A stretch of DNA of 64,000 nucleotides from Prochilodus magdalenae (lineage: Eukaryota > Chordata > Actinopteri > Characiformes > Prochilodontidae): NCBI GenBank assembly GCA_024036415.1, contig JAMWET010001196.1, positions 395,001 through 459,000 of the forward strand, given 5' to 3'. Shown in pieces: positions 12,076 through 24,583 of the stretch. Each line of letters opens with the position of its first letter. The first letter of the stretch is position 1. The notes below the pieces were generated by a model that did not search any database, was not told the origin of the DNA, and was given only the letters and a program-made list of their open reading frames with translations. The position numbers and the translations under genes were made by a program.

Positions 12076-13621
12076 TAAATCATAAACCTCCTGCCTCAGA
12101 TAGAAGTCGGTTTCTGTGTGAAGCCTCACTGCATACTTTAGAATTGCTACAGTGTTGTTTCTATGACTACTCTGTAGATTTGGCTTTCTGTCACCTTCAG
12201 GGACCATTATCTTATCTGATAAAGTCAACACAGCAGGACCCAACCTTGGGAAGATGCACAAGCACAGTTCCTGACACAACAGCACTCATAAGTCGATAAG
12301 CATATCCAGTTGTATGTAATCTTGACGATTAACTTTACCTGCTGCTTTGATATCGATTAAGGCACATGCACTAATGATCTGATCTTAACTAGATAGGCAT
12401 CCAAAGGTGCGCTCTGACCTACATGAAAGGAAAATCTGCAAAAACATTTCACACTGCGCCTTACATTAGGGGAGAAATGGTTAAATGGCTTACTCGACAA
12501 AGACCGACGAGCAAATTAGTTTGTAACTCATTTAACAGATGATGAGTTGATGTCATTTCCTCCATTTCAATAAAGTGATTGTAGAATTTAGAGTGTAGAC
12601 AGACAGAATAAAGCACTTTTTAGATTAAAATTTAGTTTAACTTTGTTTTTTAACTTGAATAAGGGTCTGCCACTTAAAATAGTTTTTTTGTTTTTTTTTT
12701 ACTTTTTTGGCAAACAAAAAGAACAAATTTATATGTAATTTAGCTGTTGTAGTTTTTAAAGATGACAGACGCATAAACAACAACCATCACCAATCCCAAA
12801 GAAACCCACAATCAAATACTTAAACATTGTTTTTGTCTACTTGTCCTTTGCACTACACTATTTATTTCTTTATATATACATAACGAAACCACGGTTCAGG
12901 CTCCTTCTCAGTGCAGTTGAAATGATGTGTGTGTTGAGCCCAATATACTGTAACCCTGTATTGGGTATAATGACATCCAAATAATTTGAATATCCAATTA
13001 TTTGTTTAAATAATCGCTAGTTTATTTGATAATTAAAATAAACTTTTTTTTGACAATTATTGTTGCAGCTCTAATTTACATAGCCAAGTTCAGAAAAATC
13101 CACATACTGTCCTTAATGGCTGTTTTCACTGGAGGTTAAGTACACAAAGGATGCTCTGTGACTATTGTGCAATACTGTTTAGCTGTGACATCTCAGGCTC
13201 CACCTTCTTTGCTCCAACGGCAAGCGTTGCTGACATGGGCTATACCCATACTGCAGCTCATTCCTTTCACAAGTTAAGCTCATTTTCCTTTCCTCTTTTA
13301 ACCCGCTAGTTGTGATGTCTCTCTCTCTATTCAGGTGATGATCTGACCACACTTTCTACTGACTTCCCTTTTTTATTCCACATGAACTGGGTTATTTGGT
13401 CATTTGAGGCAGTCTGTGTCTTGTTTTGGTACTGTTTCATTCTGTGTTGGATTTTGCCTGTTGGCCACTTTATCAGAAAACACCCCCCATATTCCTCATA
13501 CGTAGCCCGTCTACTGCCGCACAATTTCTCATGCTGTCCATCAATCAACAGAGACCAATACAAGACCAATACTGATCAGATGTTTGAGTGGTGGCCCACT
13601 CCCAGCAACAAAGTGATGCCA

Positions 13622-13730
13622 CAATGGTAGCAGCAGGTCACTGCTGAGTTGAGAACAGTCCACCAACCAAAAATACTGACCACTGTGGATGGACTACAGG
13701 ACGTCAGCATCATCAGAGCAGCACTGCCTT
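13622..13730. repeat. fragment of the palindromic DNA transposon family
   Basis: GAACAGTCCACCAACCAAAA and the neighbouring CACTGCTGAGTTGAGA resemble the internal part of the dispersed fish inverted-repeat transposon whose longer relative is at 57181-57947 in this window. It is only a remnant and I cannot set exact ends. Confidence 0.45.
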
Positions 13731-13791
13731 GAGCAGTGGGGTGTTAAGTGTTACGCCCCCGGGGGTTCAACCAAGTATACCTAGTTAGTTG

Positions 13792-13854
13792 AGGGATTCA
13801 AACCCATGACTTTCTGGTTCCAGGCTCAACTACCCCATCACCAAACTACCAGCC
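13792..13854 (-). repeat. tRNA-like SINE head fragment
   Basis: The minus strand reads GGCTGGTAGTTTGGTGATGG, then a B-box-like GGGTTTGAATCCC. The spacing of the two promoter boxes fits a tRNA-derived SINE head. It is a different family from the other SINEs here, and no tail was identified. Confidence 0.45.
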
Positions 13855-14023
13855 ATGTTGGCTGGTTGAACGTGAAATGCTTAGTTCTAGAGAAACTTGA
13901 AAAGTAAGAATTGTTGGTGGTGGTGAAAGGAAAGAGGTCTAAAATATTTTATGACATTAAAAGCTCCCTCACAGAAAGTTATGAATATGCTAGGCTCAGG
14001 TTGTGGCCTAAACTACATATATA

Positions 14024-14556
14024 CAGGGGTTGAACAATGAAACTGAAACACCTGGTTTTAGACAACAATCATTTATTAGTATGGTGTAGGGCCTCCTTTT
14101 GCGGCCAATACAGCGTCAGTTGGTCTTGGGAATGACATATACTGCGTCCTGCACAGTGGTCAGAGGGATTTGAAGCCATTCTTCTTGCAGGATAGTGGCC
14201 AGGTCACTACGTGATGCTGGTGGTGGTTCGTCGTTCTTGGTGGTATGCTGACATTACCCTGGATACCGTGGCTCTTGATACATCACAAAGACTCGCTGTC
14301 TTGGTCACAGATGCGCCAGCAAGACGTGCACCAACAGTCTGTCCTCTTTTGAACTCTGGTATGTCTCCCATAATGCTGTGTGCATTGCAGTATTTTGAGC
14401 AGAACTGTGCTCTTACCTGCTAACTGAACCTTCACACTCTGCTCTTACTGGTGCAATGTGCAATTAATGAAGATTGGCCACCAGGCTGGTCCAATTTAGC
14501 CATGAGACCTCCCACACTAAAATGACAGGTGTTTCAGTTTCATTGTCCAACCCCTG
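14024..14556 (-). mobile_element. Tc1-derived MITE, full-length copy 2
   Basis: This 533-bp element is flanked by TA on both sides, with the same terminal inverted repeats as copy 1 (left end CAGGGGTTGAACAATGAAAC, one mismatch). The transposase remnants read on the minus strand. Substitutions relative to the other copies are few, which implies a recent common source. Confidence 0.94.
14207..14371 (-). pseudogene. 54-aa Tc1 transposase N-terminal fragment in MITE copy 2
   Basis: It has the same length, start and stop as the other copies. It reads MGDIPEFKRGQTVGARLAG and ends RRTTTSIT, with only a few conservative changes. The helix-turn-helix segment VSRATVSRVMS is unchanged. No catalytic residues follow. 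Confidence 0.78.
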
Positions 14557-15625
14557 TATATTTTTAATGCATTCATGGTTGGGGGGTATGTACATGGTGT
14601 TGCACGGCAGTATAGAGCCAACAGAAGAAGAAAAATAATTCAGAGCTACGAATATTTTACCGTCATCAACAATACTAAACTAACTCGTGCATAGTAAACA
14701 AAATGTATACATCTGCATTGCAGACACTGCATCCACTGAGACCTACCACAATCATAGTCAGTATCTGCAGCACACCATTTCACATCAAATCACTCTGGGT
14801 GAGTTTGTTTACATCTCAGTGTTTGAATCACACGGAGATTTTCTATTTCACTTTAATTCAAGGTAGTAATTTCATAAAGAAACATCAGACCCTTATCATG
14901 ATGTTGCTCCAACGACAATAAGAGTGCACTTTGTCTGAGTAAATGAGGCCGCAGGCAGCATTGTGTGTCTGACACCGTTAGTTAGTGCTCTCTCTGTTCT
15001 TGCCAACATGTCGACAGACACCGCTTATTAATTTCATACGGAGGCTCTTAAGCATGCTAGCTTGCCGATAATGCGCCACGGTGCAGCCTGCTCCTAACAG
15101 ACAAGGGGGTTTATTCTGACCTTGTAATTCTTTAATTAACACCCATTCTAAGCCTTTTTACTGGGCGTGAGCTCCCTTCAGAAAGTACCCCCAGTCTCCG
15201 CTGTCGCCAGCTTGAAGGACACTGGCGGATAACTGGCTACTTTCAATTACTGTAAAATCTCCTTTCCCTACTTTCTTAATTGCATCTACTCCTCTCGGCC
15301 CTAATCGTTCCACTGGGCTACAGATAAATGCTGAAGATGTCCGGAGCCGGCTGAGATCGATCCTGTTTTGTATACTGCTACTGCACTGTTTGAATAAGTA
15401 CAGAGAGCCAGTGATTTTCTGTCTGTTTGATGGCCGTATGCGATGGCATATAACTGCACGTTTATCTTTAATCCAGGCCAGAGATATACAGTGGACCACT
15501 GGTTCTTTTACAACACCAATATCGATACCAATATTGAGTATTGATGCTGATACCACTGAAATCAAACATATAACGTGTGTGGTTTTAAGTACTAAAGGAC
15601 GTCATGACTTTGCATGAAAGGTAGC

Positions 15626-15824
15626 ATGTGTGTGTGTGTGTGTGTATACATATAAATAACATATACACATACAAAAACAAAGTAAATTACTTAAATACTA
15701 CATTTCTTTGTACTTTTAGATTGAATACAGTTGTGGCCCTACTGCCCCAACTTTTTTGGAGTTGCGTTTGCGTGTGGAATCACAAAAAAAAAAAAATTAC
15801 ACACACACACATACATAAACATAT

Positions 15825-15865
<41 letters not shown>

Positions 15866-16170
15866 GTGCACTGAGGATGGTGTATGGTATATTTTGAAAA
15901 TGTAACACTGTTTACACTGTTTGTAAAACATTTGTGAAACAAAGTTATTAAATAATTTTGCTGTACTGACAGCCCCTGAGGATTGTGTGTGTGTGTATAT
16001 CTGTGTGCATGTATGCATATGTATATATATGTATATCTATGTGTGTGTGAGTGTGCATGTGTGCATCTGTGTATATGGTTATATTGATCCTTTCCAATCT
16101 TTTTTTAAAATTTTAATTAATTTATTATTATTATTATAATAATTATTATTATTATTATTTATTTATTTTT
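15626..16170. repeat. microsatellite cluster: (TG)n, (CA)n, (TG/TA)n, (ATT)n
   Basis: Separate runs are visible: TG at 15626-15645, CA at about 15798-15860, TG/TA at 15984-16075 and ATT at about 16121-16170. Between them, near 15741-15770, CTGCCCCAACTTTTTTGGAG matches the 3' terminal part of a fish Tc1 family. The cluster may therefore sit in the remains of a transposon. Confidence 0.9.
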
Positions 16171-17499
16171 AATTATTAAAAACCTATGCTACATAATTAT
16201 TCTGTTCCCCAATGTTGTTCAATGTCAATGAAAAACTGACAATAAAAAGAAGGAAAAAAAAAAAAAAGTTTGCTGTACTGAACTTTTCAGAGCTGGTGTC
16301 GCCCATTAAAACATGTGCCATGTATATTAATGGCACCCATTACTTTCCTTCTACTGTTGTATAAATCATTTCAACAAAGTCATTAGGAACTGTCTAATGT
16401 GTGGTTACTGGTCGTTTATGTTTTCTGAAGTTGTTCAGTAGGCTACCTGTGCCATATGTAGCACTACACGTAATAATACGGTATTTCAGGCTAGATTTGT
16501 GCCAGAGCTGGATCAGATCTGTTCCCTCATATATCTGTGATCCAACCCTTTCTGGTAACAGCAATGCGATGCAATTCAGACTAATTCCGGAGGTGCCCCG
16601 TGCACGATTTGTGCTGTCAACTTAATGGGTCTCTTCACACCACTTCCCAATCACCTGTAACTGTTCATCAGCAGCTCAACCTGGACACAGAGAGCCAACA
16701 GTGTCCTAGCTGAAATGATACAAAACAGAGTACAAGGAAAAATCTTACTTGGTTGGATTGATGAATAATATCTCAGATGTCTTTCATTCTGTGGGTGGCC
16801 TGCACAAAGAGACTTGCATTTTTGAATCAATGCTATCTCAAGCCAAGGAGATTGAAATAGCTTTATTAGAAATTGCAAGTTTGACAAAACACTGGCAGTG
16901 CATTTGGCACACTAGAAGGAAGTGATGTTTGTCCAATCAGATTTATGCATGGTATGGGCAGAATGCATTTAGAGTACGCCGATCCATATGCATGCTGAAT
17001 GGAGGTAAATATTAGCCACCGTCCTCCATCGTCTGTTTCGTCTGACCTAACTCCACCCCCCACCCCCCGCCTCCTCAGTCTGCCTCACGCTTTCAGCATC
17101 CTTTCTAATTCTAATCTCTTGTCGCATTGAAGCCCTCGACTGAAGCTGAATATTCTATTTGCTCTGATAATGGGGTGCTCCTTCAAATTACTTGACCTTT
17201 CAGATACAAATCAGTGAACATCACATCTCTGGGCTGTTCCAGGAGTGTGTAATGCTATCATGGACAAACAGGCCTTCTCCATCCCTCCTTACCATTCCTC
17301 TGCTGGGAAATCAGATCTGTCATCTTTCAATTCAAGACTAAAAAAAAAATGGTTCTGTCTATGGCAGTCATGTACAACATGATCTCACATAATCATCAAT
17401 GTCCAATCTATGTGCTTATTAGCCTCCCTCATATGGAAAAGCTGTTTTGTAAATATTCCCAGGGCACTGGGACCTGTGTGGTTTTGAACGAATGGTAGG

Positions 17500-18955
17500 C
17501 GAAGCCTTTTAGATATGTGCTGTTAGTAGTGGCCTGTAAATTTATATCACAGTATAATTACTAGAGGTTTCTGTATTCATTATTTCATTATAGACCGTAT
17601 GAACATGAGATATCTCATGTTTTGTCCTGTCAACTTCATTTTATTTGTAAATATCCATTTATTCTGTGGCATATTCCAACAAAAAATAAAACGTTGTGAC
17701 AGTAAAGCATTTTGTACCACTTTGTACTATTCACATTCCTCCTCATAACACTTAAAAGATGTTTTGGCACTCTGGATACCAAGCACTGAAGTATTCAGAT
17801 GTTATTCTGTCCCATTCTTCCTGACACGTTAACGGTACAGGATCGTCATTATCATTTTTTGGGCTCAAAACATTCCACACATTCTCTAGAGGGGACAAGT
17901 CAGGACTGCAGACCAGCCAGTCCAGTACCAATACCATCTCTCTCCTCAGCCTTGCTTTTGTAATGCGCAGCTTGGGGGTTTGTTAAAAACGCATGGACGT
18001 CCCTGGACCAGACAGCATATGTTGTTCTAAGATCTCAATGTACTTTTCTGCATTAATGCTGCACCAGTCTAGGTTACCTTTGCCAAGGAAACACACAGAC
18101 CCCGGCTTTTGGACTTGTTGCCATTAGCAGTTTGGACGGTCGTTTTTGACTGTGGCGTTCATTTTCTCCAAAAAAAAAAAAAAGAAAAAAAGATGTGGAA
18201 TACTGCTTCGTCTGACCACAATACATGTTTCCACTGTGTGATAGTCCATCTCAGATGCCTCTGAGCCCAGAGAAGTTGACGCCGCTTCTGGACATGGTTA
18301 ACATAAGGCTTCTGATTGCACAGTAAAGTTTTAGGCTGTATTTGTAAAACTGCATTGTAGTGCTTGATTTGGTTTGCCAAAGTAATCCCTTTCCCATTTG
18401 GTTATTTCAGCATTTGCTGAATGACGGTTCTTGATGCAGTGACGTCTGATGAGGTCATGTGTTCAGCTAAGGCTTGCGTCCTTCACACACTAAAGTTCCT
18501 CACGATTCCTTGAACAGTTTATTGATATTACGCACTGTAGAAATGAAAAGTATGCAAATCCTGTCTAATCTTTCTTTGATTAACAAAGTTTTTAAACATT
18601 TTTATTAATTTTCCATCTTTGCTCCTCTAAGATTCAGCCACACATATGGATACTGCATTTGTATTTAATCACCTGTTGACATCACCTGTTTGAAATCACA
18701 TCATTACTGAGTTATTTTTTTAAACCTATGTATAGGTCCTAAATTGCACCCATTTCTGACATTCCTTAAAACGAGTTACTGGCCTATAATGCAGGGGTGG
18801 ATGCATATTGACAAATTAAATGAAGTTGGCCAGAGTATGCATTAATTACCTTGGCTGCACACTGTCTGCACTGGAATAAAAGTCTATGTAAATGTTAGAC
18901 AGGCACCATTATGTTCCATACTGCCCCAACTATTTCTGATTTTGGGTTTTAATAG
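17500..18955 (-). pseudogene. Tc1-like transposon relic with transposase pseudogene
   Basis: The minus strand contains degraded Tc1 transposase pieces. One includes RRQLLWAQRHLRWTITQWKH and VLWSDEAVFHI. A middle piece reads INAEKYIEILEQHMLSGPGTS. A third reads VLDWLVCSPDLSPLENVWNV. These are the family's W-SDE, E-HML and DWPACSPDLSPIENVW landmarks. Frames are broken by indels, stops and an A-rich expansion near 18169-18190. The catalytic residue before the DNA-damage-prone middle is lost with the reading frame. The 5' terminal side lies near 18930 (CCCCAAC...) and the AT-rich 3' flank near 17520-17700. Confidence 0.83.
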
Positions 18956-19510
18956 AATAGAATAGAATCTTTGTCATTATACCTGCGTACAACGAAATTT
19001 AGTGCGACACTCTCCAAGAGAAAAACAACAATAACAATAGAAAGAGCAGAAATTATACAGGTAAGATATTTACATAATGGAACATAATGGTGAGAAATTT
19101 ACATAAGCAGTGCAAGTAGAGAAAGACATTTAACTGCAGTTCAATATAAATATAAATAAATGTGTAAAGTGACTGTGCATGGATGTGCAAAATATGCAGA
19201 ATGTGCAGTATAACAGTGTATGGAGGTAGTTGTTCAATTACTATATGGATTATAAATAAGTACAGTGCTGTATATAAATGTGCATGGGTGTATCACAGAT
19301 GTATCACAGAGGTAGTAATCAGTTCAGTCAGTGAGGTGTTGTGGAGGTGTTGTGGAGACCACAGCTCTTGGGAAGAAACTGCTTCTCAGTCTATTTGTTT
19401 TTGTGCGGATAGCCCTGTACCGCTTGCCAGACGGTAACAGGTGAAAAAGGCAGTGTCCAGGGTGTGTTGTGTCTCTGCTAATGCTGGAGGCCTTCTTCTT
19501 TAATCGGCTG
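18955..19510 (-). repeat. LINE 3' end with (TATTC)n tail
   Basis: Read on the minus strand it runs through non-coding 3' sequence to AAATTTCGTTGTACGCAGGT, then TGACAAAG and a short TTCTA tandem tail, the way fish L2/Rex1-type LINEs finish. Near the 5' side the phrase CACAGCTCTTGGGAAGAAAC (plus strand) belongs to a very common fish repeat. It is 5'-truncated. Exact family not assigned. Confidence 0.65.
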
Positions 19511-20779
19511 GTATGCATTTTCTTTTGATAGATCCACACATTTCTGCCTTTATTAGACTTAACTACTTATTTTATAACATCATTTTGATCACGTTAAACA
19601 AGAGCGGTTGCTGTATTTGCCTTGTGCTTGAAACGTCTGAATGTCTAAAACGTCTAAATCCTCTTGTGCCAAGTCATTTCAAAGCCATATTTAGGTGTAT
19701 AAAGGCAGTGCGTGTTTGTCCAGCAGAGCAGAAATGAATTTCCCCCCAGAGCAACAACAGAGGAAACATTTACATGAGTTCAGAGAGTGAGCCTTAATAG
19801 CCGTATTGCCTTGTAATGGTCCTGCATTGTGCGCCATGAACTTGAAGATCTATTTTCCATCAAGGCTCTTTCAGGCCCAGAGGCGTTCTGGCATGTTAAA
19901 CCTGCAGACATGCATCGATTAAGCAAAACATCCAGCCAGGGCAGTGCTGATCTCCGCAGAAGTCAATTTAAACGACTCAAAAAAAAAAAAAAAGGGGGTG
20001 GGGGGCGGTTGCGAGGGGGGCATTTCATTCTTCTGTAATTATGTCTCCGTCCTGGCTGCTGGTACACTGCTTTTGATGTCTGTGGACACGCTTTTGTATC
20101 TCTGGAGAGCAGAGGTGGCTACAGCAGCCGAAAGGCGCCCTCAAGTAAAAGTGCTGTTACTTGAAATGACTCAAGCGGAGGTCAGAAAAGCTACAAAGCG
20201 CCCTTGAATAACAGCATGAGTCAAAGACCTCCTTAAATACTGAGTTCCTCAGAAGACTGCAGGGACACGTCTTAGTACAGCGAGCGTTTACCAGCATAGG
20301 AACTGATGTCTGTAATGTCCTTCTCTGCTTGGGGCTTTGTCCACTGCACATTTAACATCAAGATCAGACCTGATCAGGAAGTTAACTGCAGCGGAACCTA
20401 GGGCTTCTTTGTTTTGCACCTGTATGAGACAGCACAAACTGACACGTTAACCGGAAAACCACTAATCGTCTTTTATGGTAATTTGATGCCACTTTAAAGC
20501 TCCTGCTATTAGTTCAACTTATTAGGAGATATGAAATATACTGTACTGTTCGGTGCACATGCACTCACAATATTGTAACATTGTCTACATGTGTATAATT
20601 TGTGTAAAGCTTGAGTGAGGGAATATGTGAGCAAAAATACTGGTGCTGTGAAAGCTAGCATAAATGCTAATGTCATTAGCGTCAGAATAATAACTACACT
20701 GTGTTTTTACAAGGCAAAAAACATTATTTAGCACATCACAGCATTTTGGTGCACCTTCAGCCTGAAAGCTGTCTCATCA

Positions 20780-21313
20780 GTCCAATACCATACTACCAGA
20801 TTAAAGAACTCTTTCTTTCCCACAGCCATCAGACTCACAAACAGTTGAGCTGATGTCTCCCCTCATAGACATCACTGTATTTATAACAATTGCACTAACT
20901 CATACCATTTTTTTTGCACATGAATAGTTGCACTACTGTACTTGACTGTTTGTGTCTGCATACAGCTGCACACATCGTTTTGCACATGTAACTGTTCTTG
21001 TATGGTTATATTTCAGCTCATTTTGCACAAACACCACTTTACTACAGACTGTTACAATGTAACTAATGTAGCACATACCTGCACAATGTATATAGCCTGT
21101 ATAATTCTAAATTGTTTACATTTTATATTTTATATTTTATTTATATATTCTCTGCATGCTTAATTTTTGATCCTTGTTATCTGTCTATTTATATTTATAC
21201 TTTTTATTCTATGACATCCAGTGTGGGCAGCAAAGTAAGAATTTCATTGTACAGGGAAACTAGTTTCCTTACTGTGCATATGACAATAAAGCTTTGAATC
21301 TTGAATCTTGAAT
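20780..21313 (+). repeat. LINE 3' end with (TTGAATC)n tail
   Basis: The head still shows the last codons of a LINE protein (CTCTTTCTTTCCCACAGCCA region). A long AT-rich 3' region follows, then AATTTCATTGTACAGGGAAA, TGACAATAAAG and the tandem TTGAATC tail at 21293-21313. Its terminal block resembles the LINE end at 18955-19510, so both probably belong to one clade. It is 5'-truncated. Confidence 0.7.
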
Positions 21314-21612
21314 AGGTACCCAGTGTTATGGGACCACAAGACTGCCACCACCAAGACCTTTGTTACCCTGTAATACCTCTCTTTTTGATACCACTAATGG
21401 AAGTTAATGAACATGTACCAAATCTGTTACTCTAGAAGGTGAGGATAAAGTTATAAGGCACTATAACGTGCCCAATAGCCATGTCAAAATAAAGACCTGA
21501 GTGATATGTTGCCGTATTGATGGTTGCTGGTTAAAGTTTGCCAAGATGAAATTAGTTAGGAGGCTAATTAATCAGAATTTTAATGCTATGTAGTAAGATA
21601 GTGAGGTACAAC

Positions 21613-22472
21613 CAAAACACCTCCCAGTACCATCACCACCACTCCCAGTACAACCTAAACATATCCCAGTTCCATCAAAACCACTCCCAGTACAACCCAA
21701 AAACCTCCTAGGACCATCACAACCACTCCTAGTACAACCCAAACATCTCAGTTCCATCAAAACCACTCCCAGTACAACCCAAATACCTCCCAGTACCATC
21801 ACCACCACTCCCAGTACAACCCAAACACCACCCAGTACCAACACAACCACTCTCAGTACAACCCAAATACCTCCCAGTACCATCACCACCACTCCCAGTA
21901 CAAACCAAATACCTCCCAGTACCATCACCACCACTCCCAGTACAACCTAAACATATCCCAGTTCCATCAAACCCACTCCCAGTACAACCCAAAAACCTCC
22001 TAGGACCATCACAACCACTCCCAGTACAACCCAAACACCTCCCAGTACCATCACAACCACTCCTAGTACAACCCAAACATCTCAGTTCCATCAAAACCAC
22101 TCCCAGTACAACCCAAATACCTCCCAGTACCATCACCACCACTCCCAGTACAACCCAAACACCTCCCAGTACCAACACAACCACCCCCAGTACAACCCAA
22201 ATACCTCCCAGTACCAACACAACCACTCCCAGTACAACCCAAATACCTCCCAGTACCATCACCACCACTTCCAGTCACTCCCAGTACCATCACCACCACT
22301 CCCAGTCACTCCCAGTACAACCCGAATACCTCCCAGTACCATCACCACCACTCCCAGTCACTCCCAGTACAACCCGAATACCTCCCAGTACCATCACCAC
22401 CACTCCCAGTCACTCCCAGTACAACCCGAATACCTCCCAGTACCATCACCACCACTCCCAGTACCAACACAA
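21613..22472. repeat. 42-bp minisatellite with 52-bp variant block
   Basis: About 20 units of 42 bases; one unit reads ACTCCCAGTACAACCCAAAT, then ACCTCCCAGTACCATCACCA and so on. At the high-coordinate end (about 22274-22450) an extra CACTCCCAGT makes a 52-base period. The strand bias is strong: the plus strand is C-rich and the minus (transcribed-sense) strand is GGG-rich. Because 42 is a multiple of three, long ORFs with a 14-residue Gly/Thr/Cys repeat appear on the minus strand. I regard these as artefacts. Confidence 0.96.
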
Positions 22473-24374
22473 ACACCCAGAACAGTAAAGACTGTATCTA
22501 CCACCAGTAATGACCCACAGATGCAACTGTGCAAAAACACTCGCTCTTCACTTTTACTCTCTGGTTCTTCCATTCTACCGTCCTTAAGTAGTGAGGCCGT
22601 TACACTGTAGCTGCGATATTTAAGATAGAACAGGACAACTGGCAAATACACGGCTGATTTGTGCGGCTGTGAGGAGCACAGGCTGTATTTTGTATTCTGC
22701 ACAGTTCATCTGTAGACACGCACTGGTGACAGATACAAAACAATAGATACTACAAACACCACTAAATCAGAACAAGAAGATGGTGAAAGCCTTCTTTAGT
22801 TTCGCCCCCACTGCAGACAGAGGCTCGCCAATCCGTTCTTGCTGCCTTTTTTGGGAAGTTTCTTGCATTTTCCATCTTATAAACAACTTCTGGTGCTTGA
22901 TAAAAGCTCCTCATGGTTTCTCGGTTTCTGAGCAACTGCAAACAGAACATGCCACAGGCTTTTTGAGCGCTTGGGATAGAGTTCATCCACTCCTGCTCTC
23001 GTTTTGCAGTTCGTGCCATAATGTGAACATAGAGTCCTGATCATTTGCAAAGAACATAAAGGATAAAAATAATTAATTAATTAATTAAATAATGCCATGA
23101 TTTAGTAATTACTACGGTGGATCTGAGGAGGAACAGTACCGCCAATATATCCATTAAACTGTACTTAGAACCCGAGTAAATGGAACTTGTTACTAGCCAC
23201 TGCTGCTCCAGAGACAGCAGTTAAAAGCCTGCAGTTCAAAAACAATGTTGTGTCAAAGACGCAGCTACTATGCACTAACTAACAAACAGCCTCGATGACG
23301 CTCTTGACATTTACTGAAAGGAGGTTTGTCAAGGGATCGTTTTGCGCCCAAGTGCCACCACATTCTTTCAATTAAGGAGCCTTGCTAAGACAAGAACAGC
23401 ACACCGCATCAAGCATGTCAGTATCCCCACTCCTAGCACCTTCTACCACAACACTGGACACATCTAGGTCACAAACCGCGACGCACGCTAGCTGCTAAGC
23501 ATCTCTGGAGAACGAGGCCTGAGGGAAAGACGCAAGGTGACAATCCACTTCAATCAAAAGCTACAGATGGTGTAAAAGCGCTTCTAAGGGGGTGAATACA
23601 AACGATCTGAAACGGCTTTGTGTGTCCAGGGCAGCAGACATCAGCCTTGTGATTGGTTAGTAACTCGGATAGACTCGGATCACCCAGTTTACATGGAAAA
23701 GAGAGAAATCTGCTGAAATACTTTGGGAAGATATTCAGAAGACATACACAGGAAAACAGAGATTTAGGTTCCCCAGAGGGAACACCTTCCTGTGTCCCTG
23801 ATGACAGTTTTGCCACCTCATTGGTTTAACAGAACTCCCAATGCTTTTATCGTTTTCACTTCTTCATTAACGATCCCTCACTAAAATACCCAGCGTGCCT
23901 CCTGCAAATACGTCATAACCATAAGGAATCCCTGTGGTGTCAACCAAACCTGACTGCTAACTCTTCCTCCAATTTACCCCATCGTCCCCAAGCGTGTGCG
24001 CACCGTACGGATATGTAATTGGACATTAGTCTTGCTCCAGAGATGCTGTCCAAGTTTGCGACTGCACCCCCCAACCCAACCCCCCAACCTGACCCAACTC
24101 TGGCTTTTTATCGGTCGCGCTCAGACAGGTGATTTACAGGGATGACGTGCAGTCTAAAGGCCAGCGGCCGGAGCAGCTCGAATCCCTCCTAATGGAGGAG
24201 AAGCAGAGGCTTTGGATCACTGGCTTTACGTCGGCCCGTGCTTTACGGTGTGGACCTTTAGTACCCGTTTATTGCACTACTCCACTTTTATAAGGTGGCT
24301 TTTGCTGGCCCGTTCTACTGCCCTCACACGGTTCTTCCCAGCAGCATCCTTTCTGATTTATTTATGAGAGGGAG

Positions 24375-24583
24375 AACTACATATATATAAAGGGTAAATG
24401 GCATTGTTCTCGTGTGATTTGATATGCTAGGGTTTTCATTAGCTTAGAGCGTGGGATGCTGCACACGAGTGTCTTCCCTCTGTTCTTTGCAGTCTGATTC
24501 ATCCGAAATGGAAAATTATACATATAGAAATAGCCAATGGCTCCGTTTTCATATGATTTGCTATGCCAGGCTTTTCATTAGCT
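24375..24583. repeat. imperfect duplication of a 70-bp AT-rich block
   Basis: About 70 bases at 24375-24444 recur at 24515-24583. The best-kept parts are GGGTTTTCATTAGCT versus GGCTTTTCATTAGCT and TGATTTGATATGCTAGG versus TGATTTGCTATGCCAGG. The ATTAGC core resembles a homeodomain site. No element boundaries are visible. Confidence 0.55.

Noticed and set aside
21572..22299. Repeat protein of up to 179 codons on the minus strand
   Set aside because: It is a 42-bp minisatellite with period divisible by three; neighbouring frames are also open and there is no start context or exon support.
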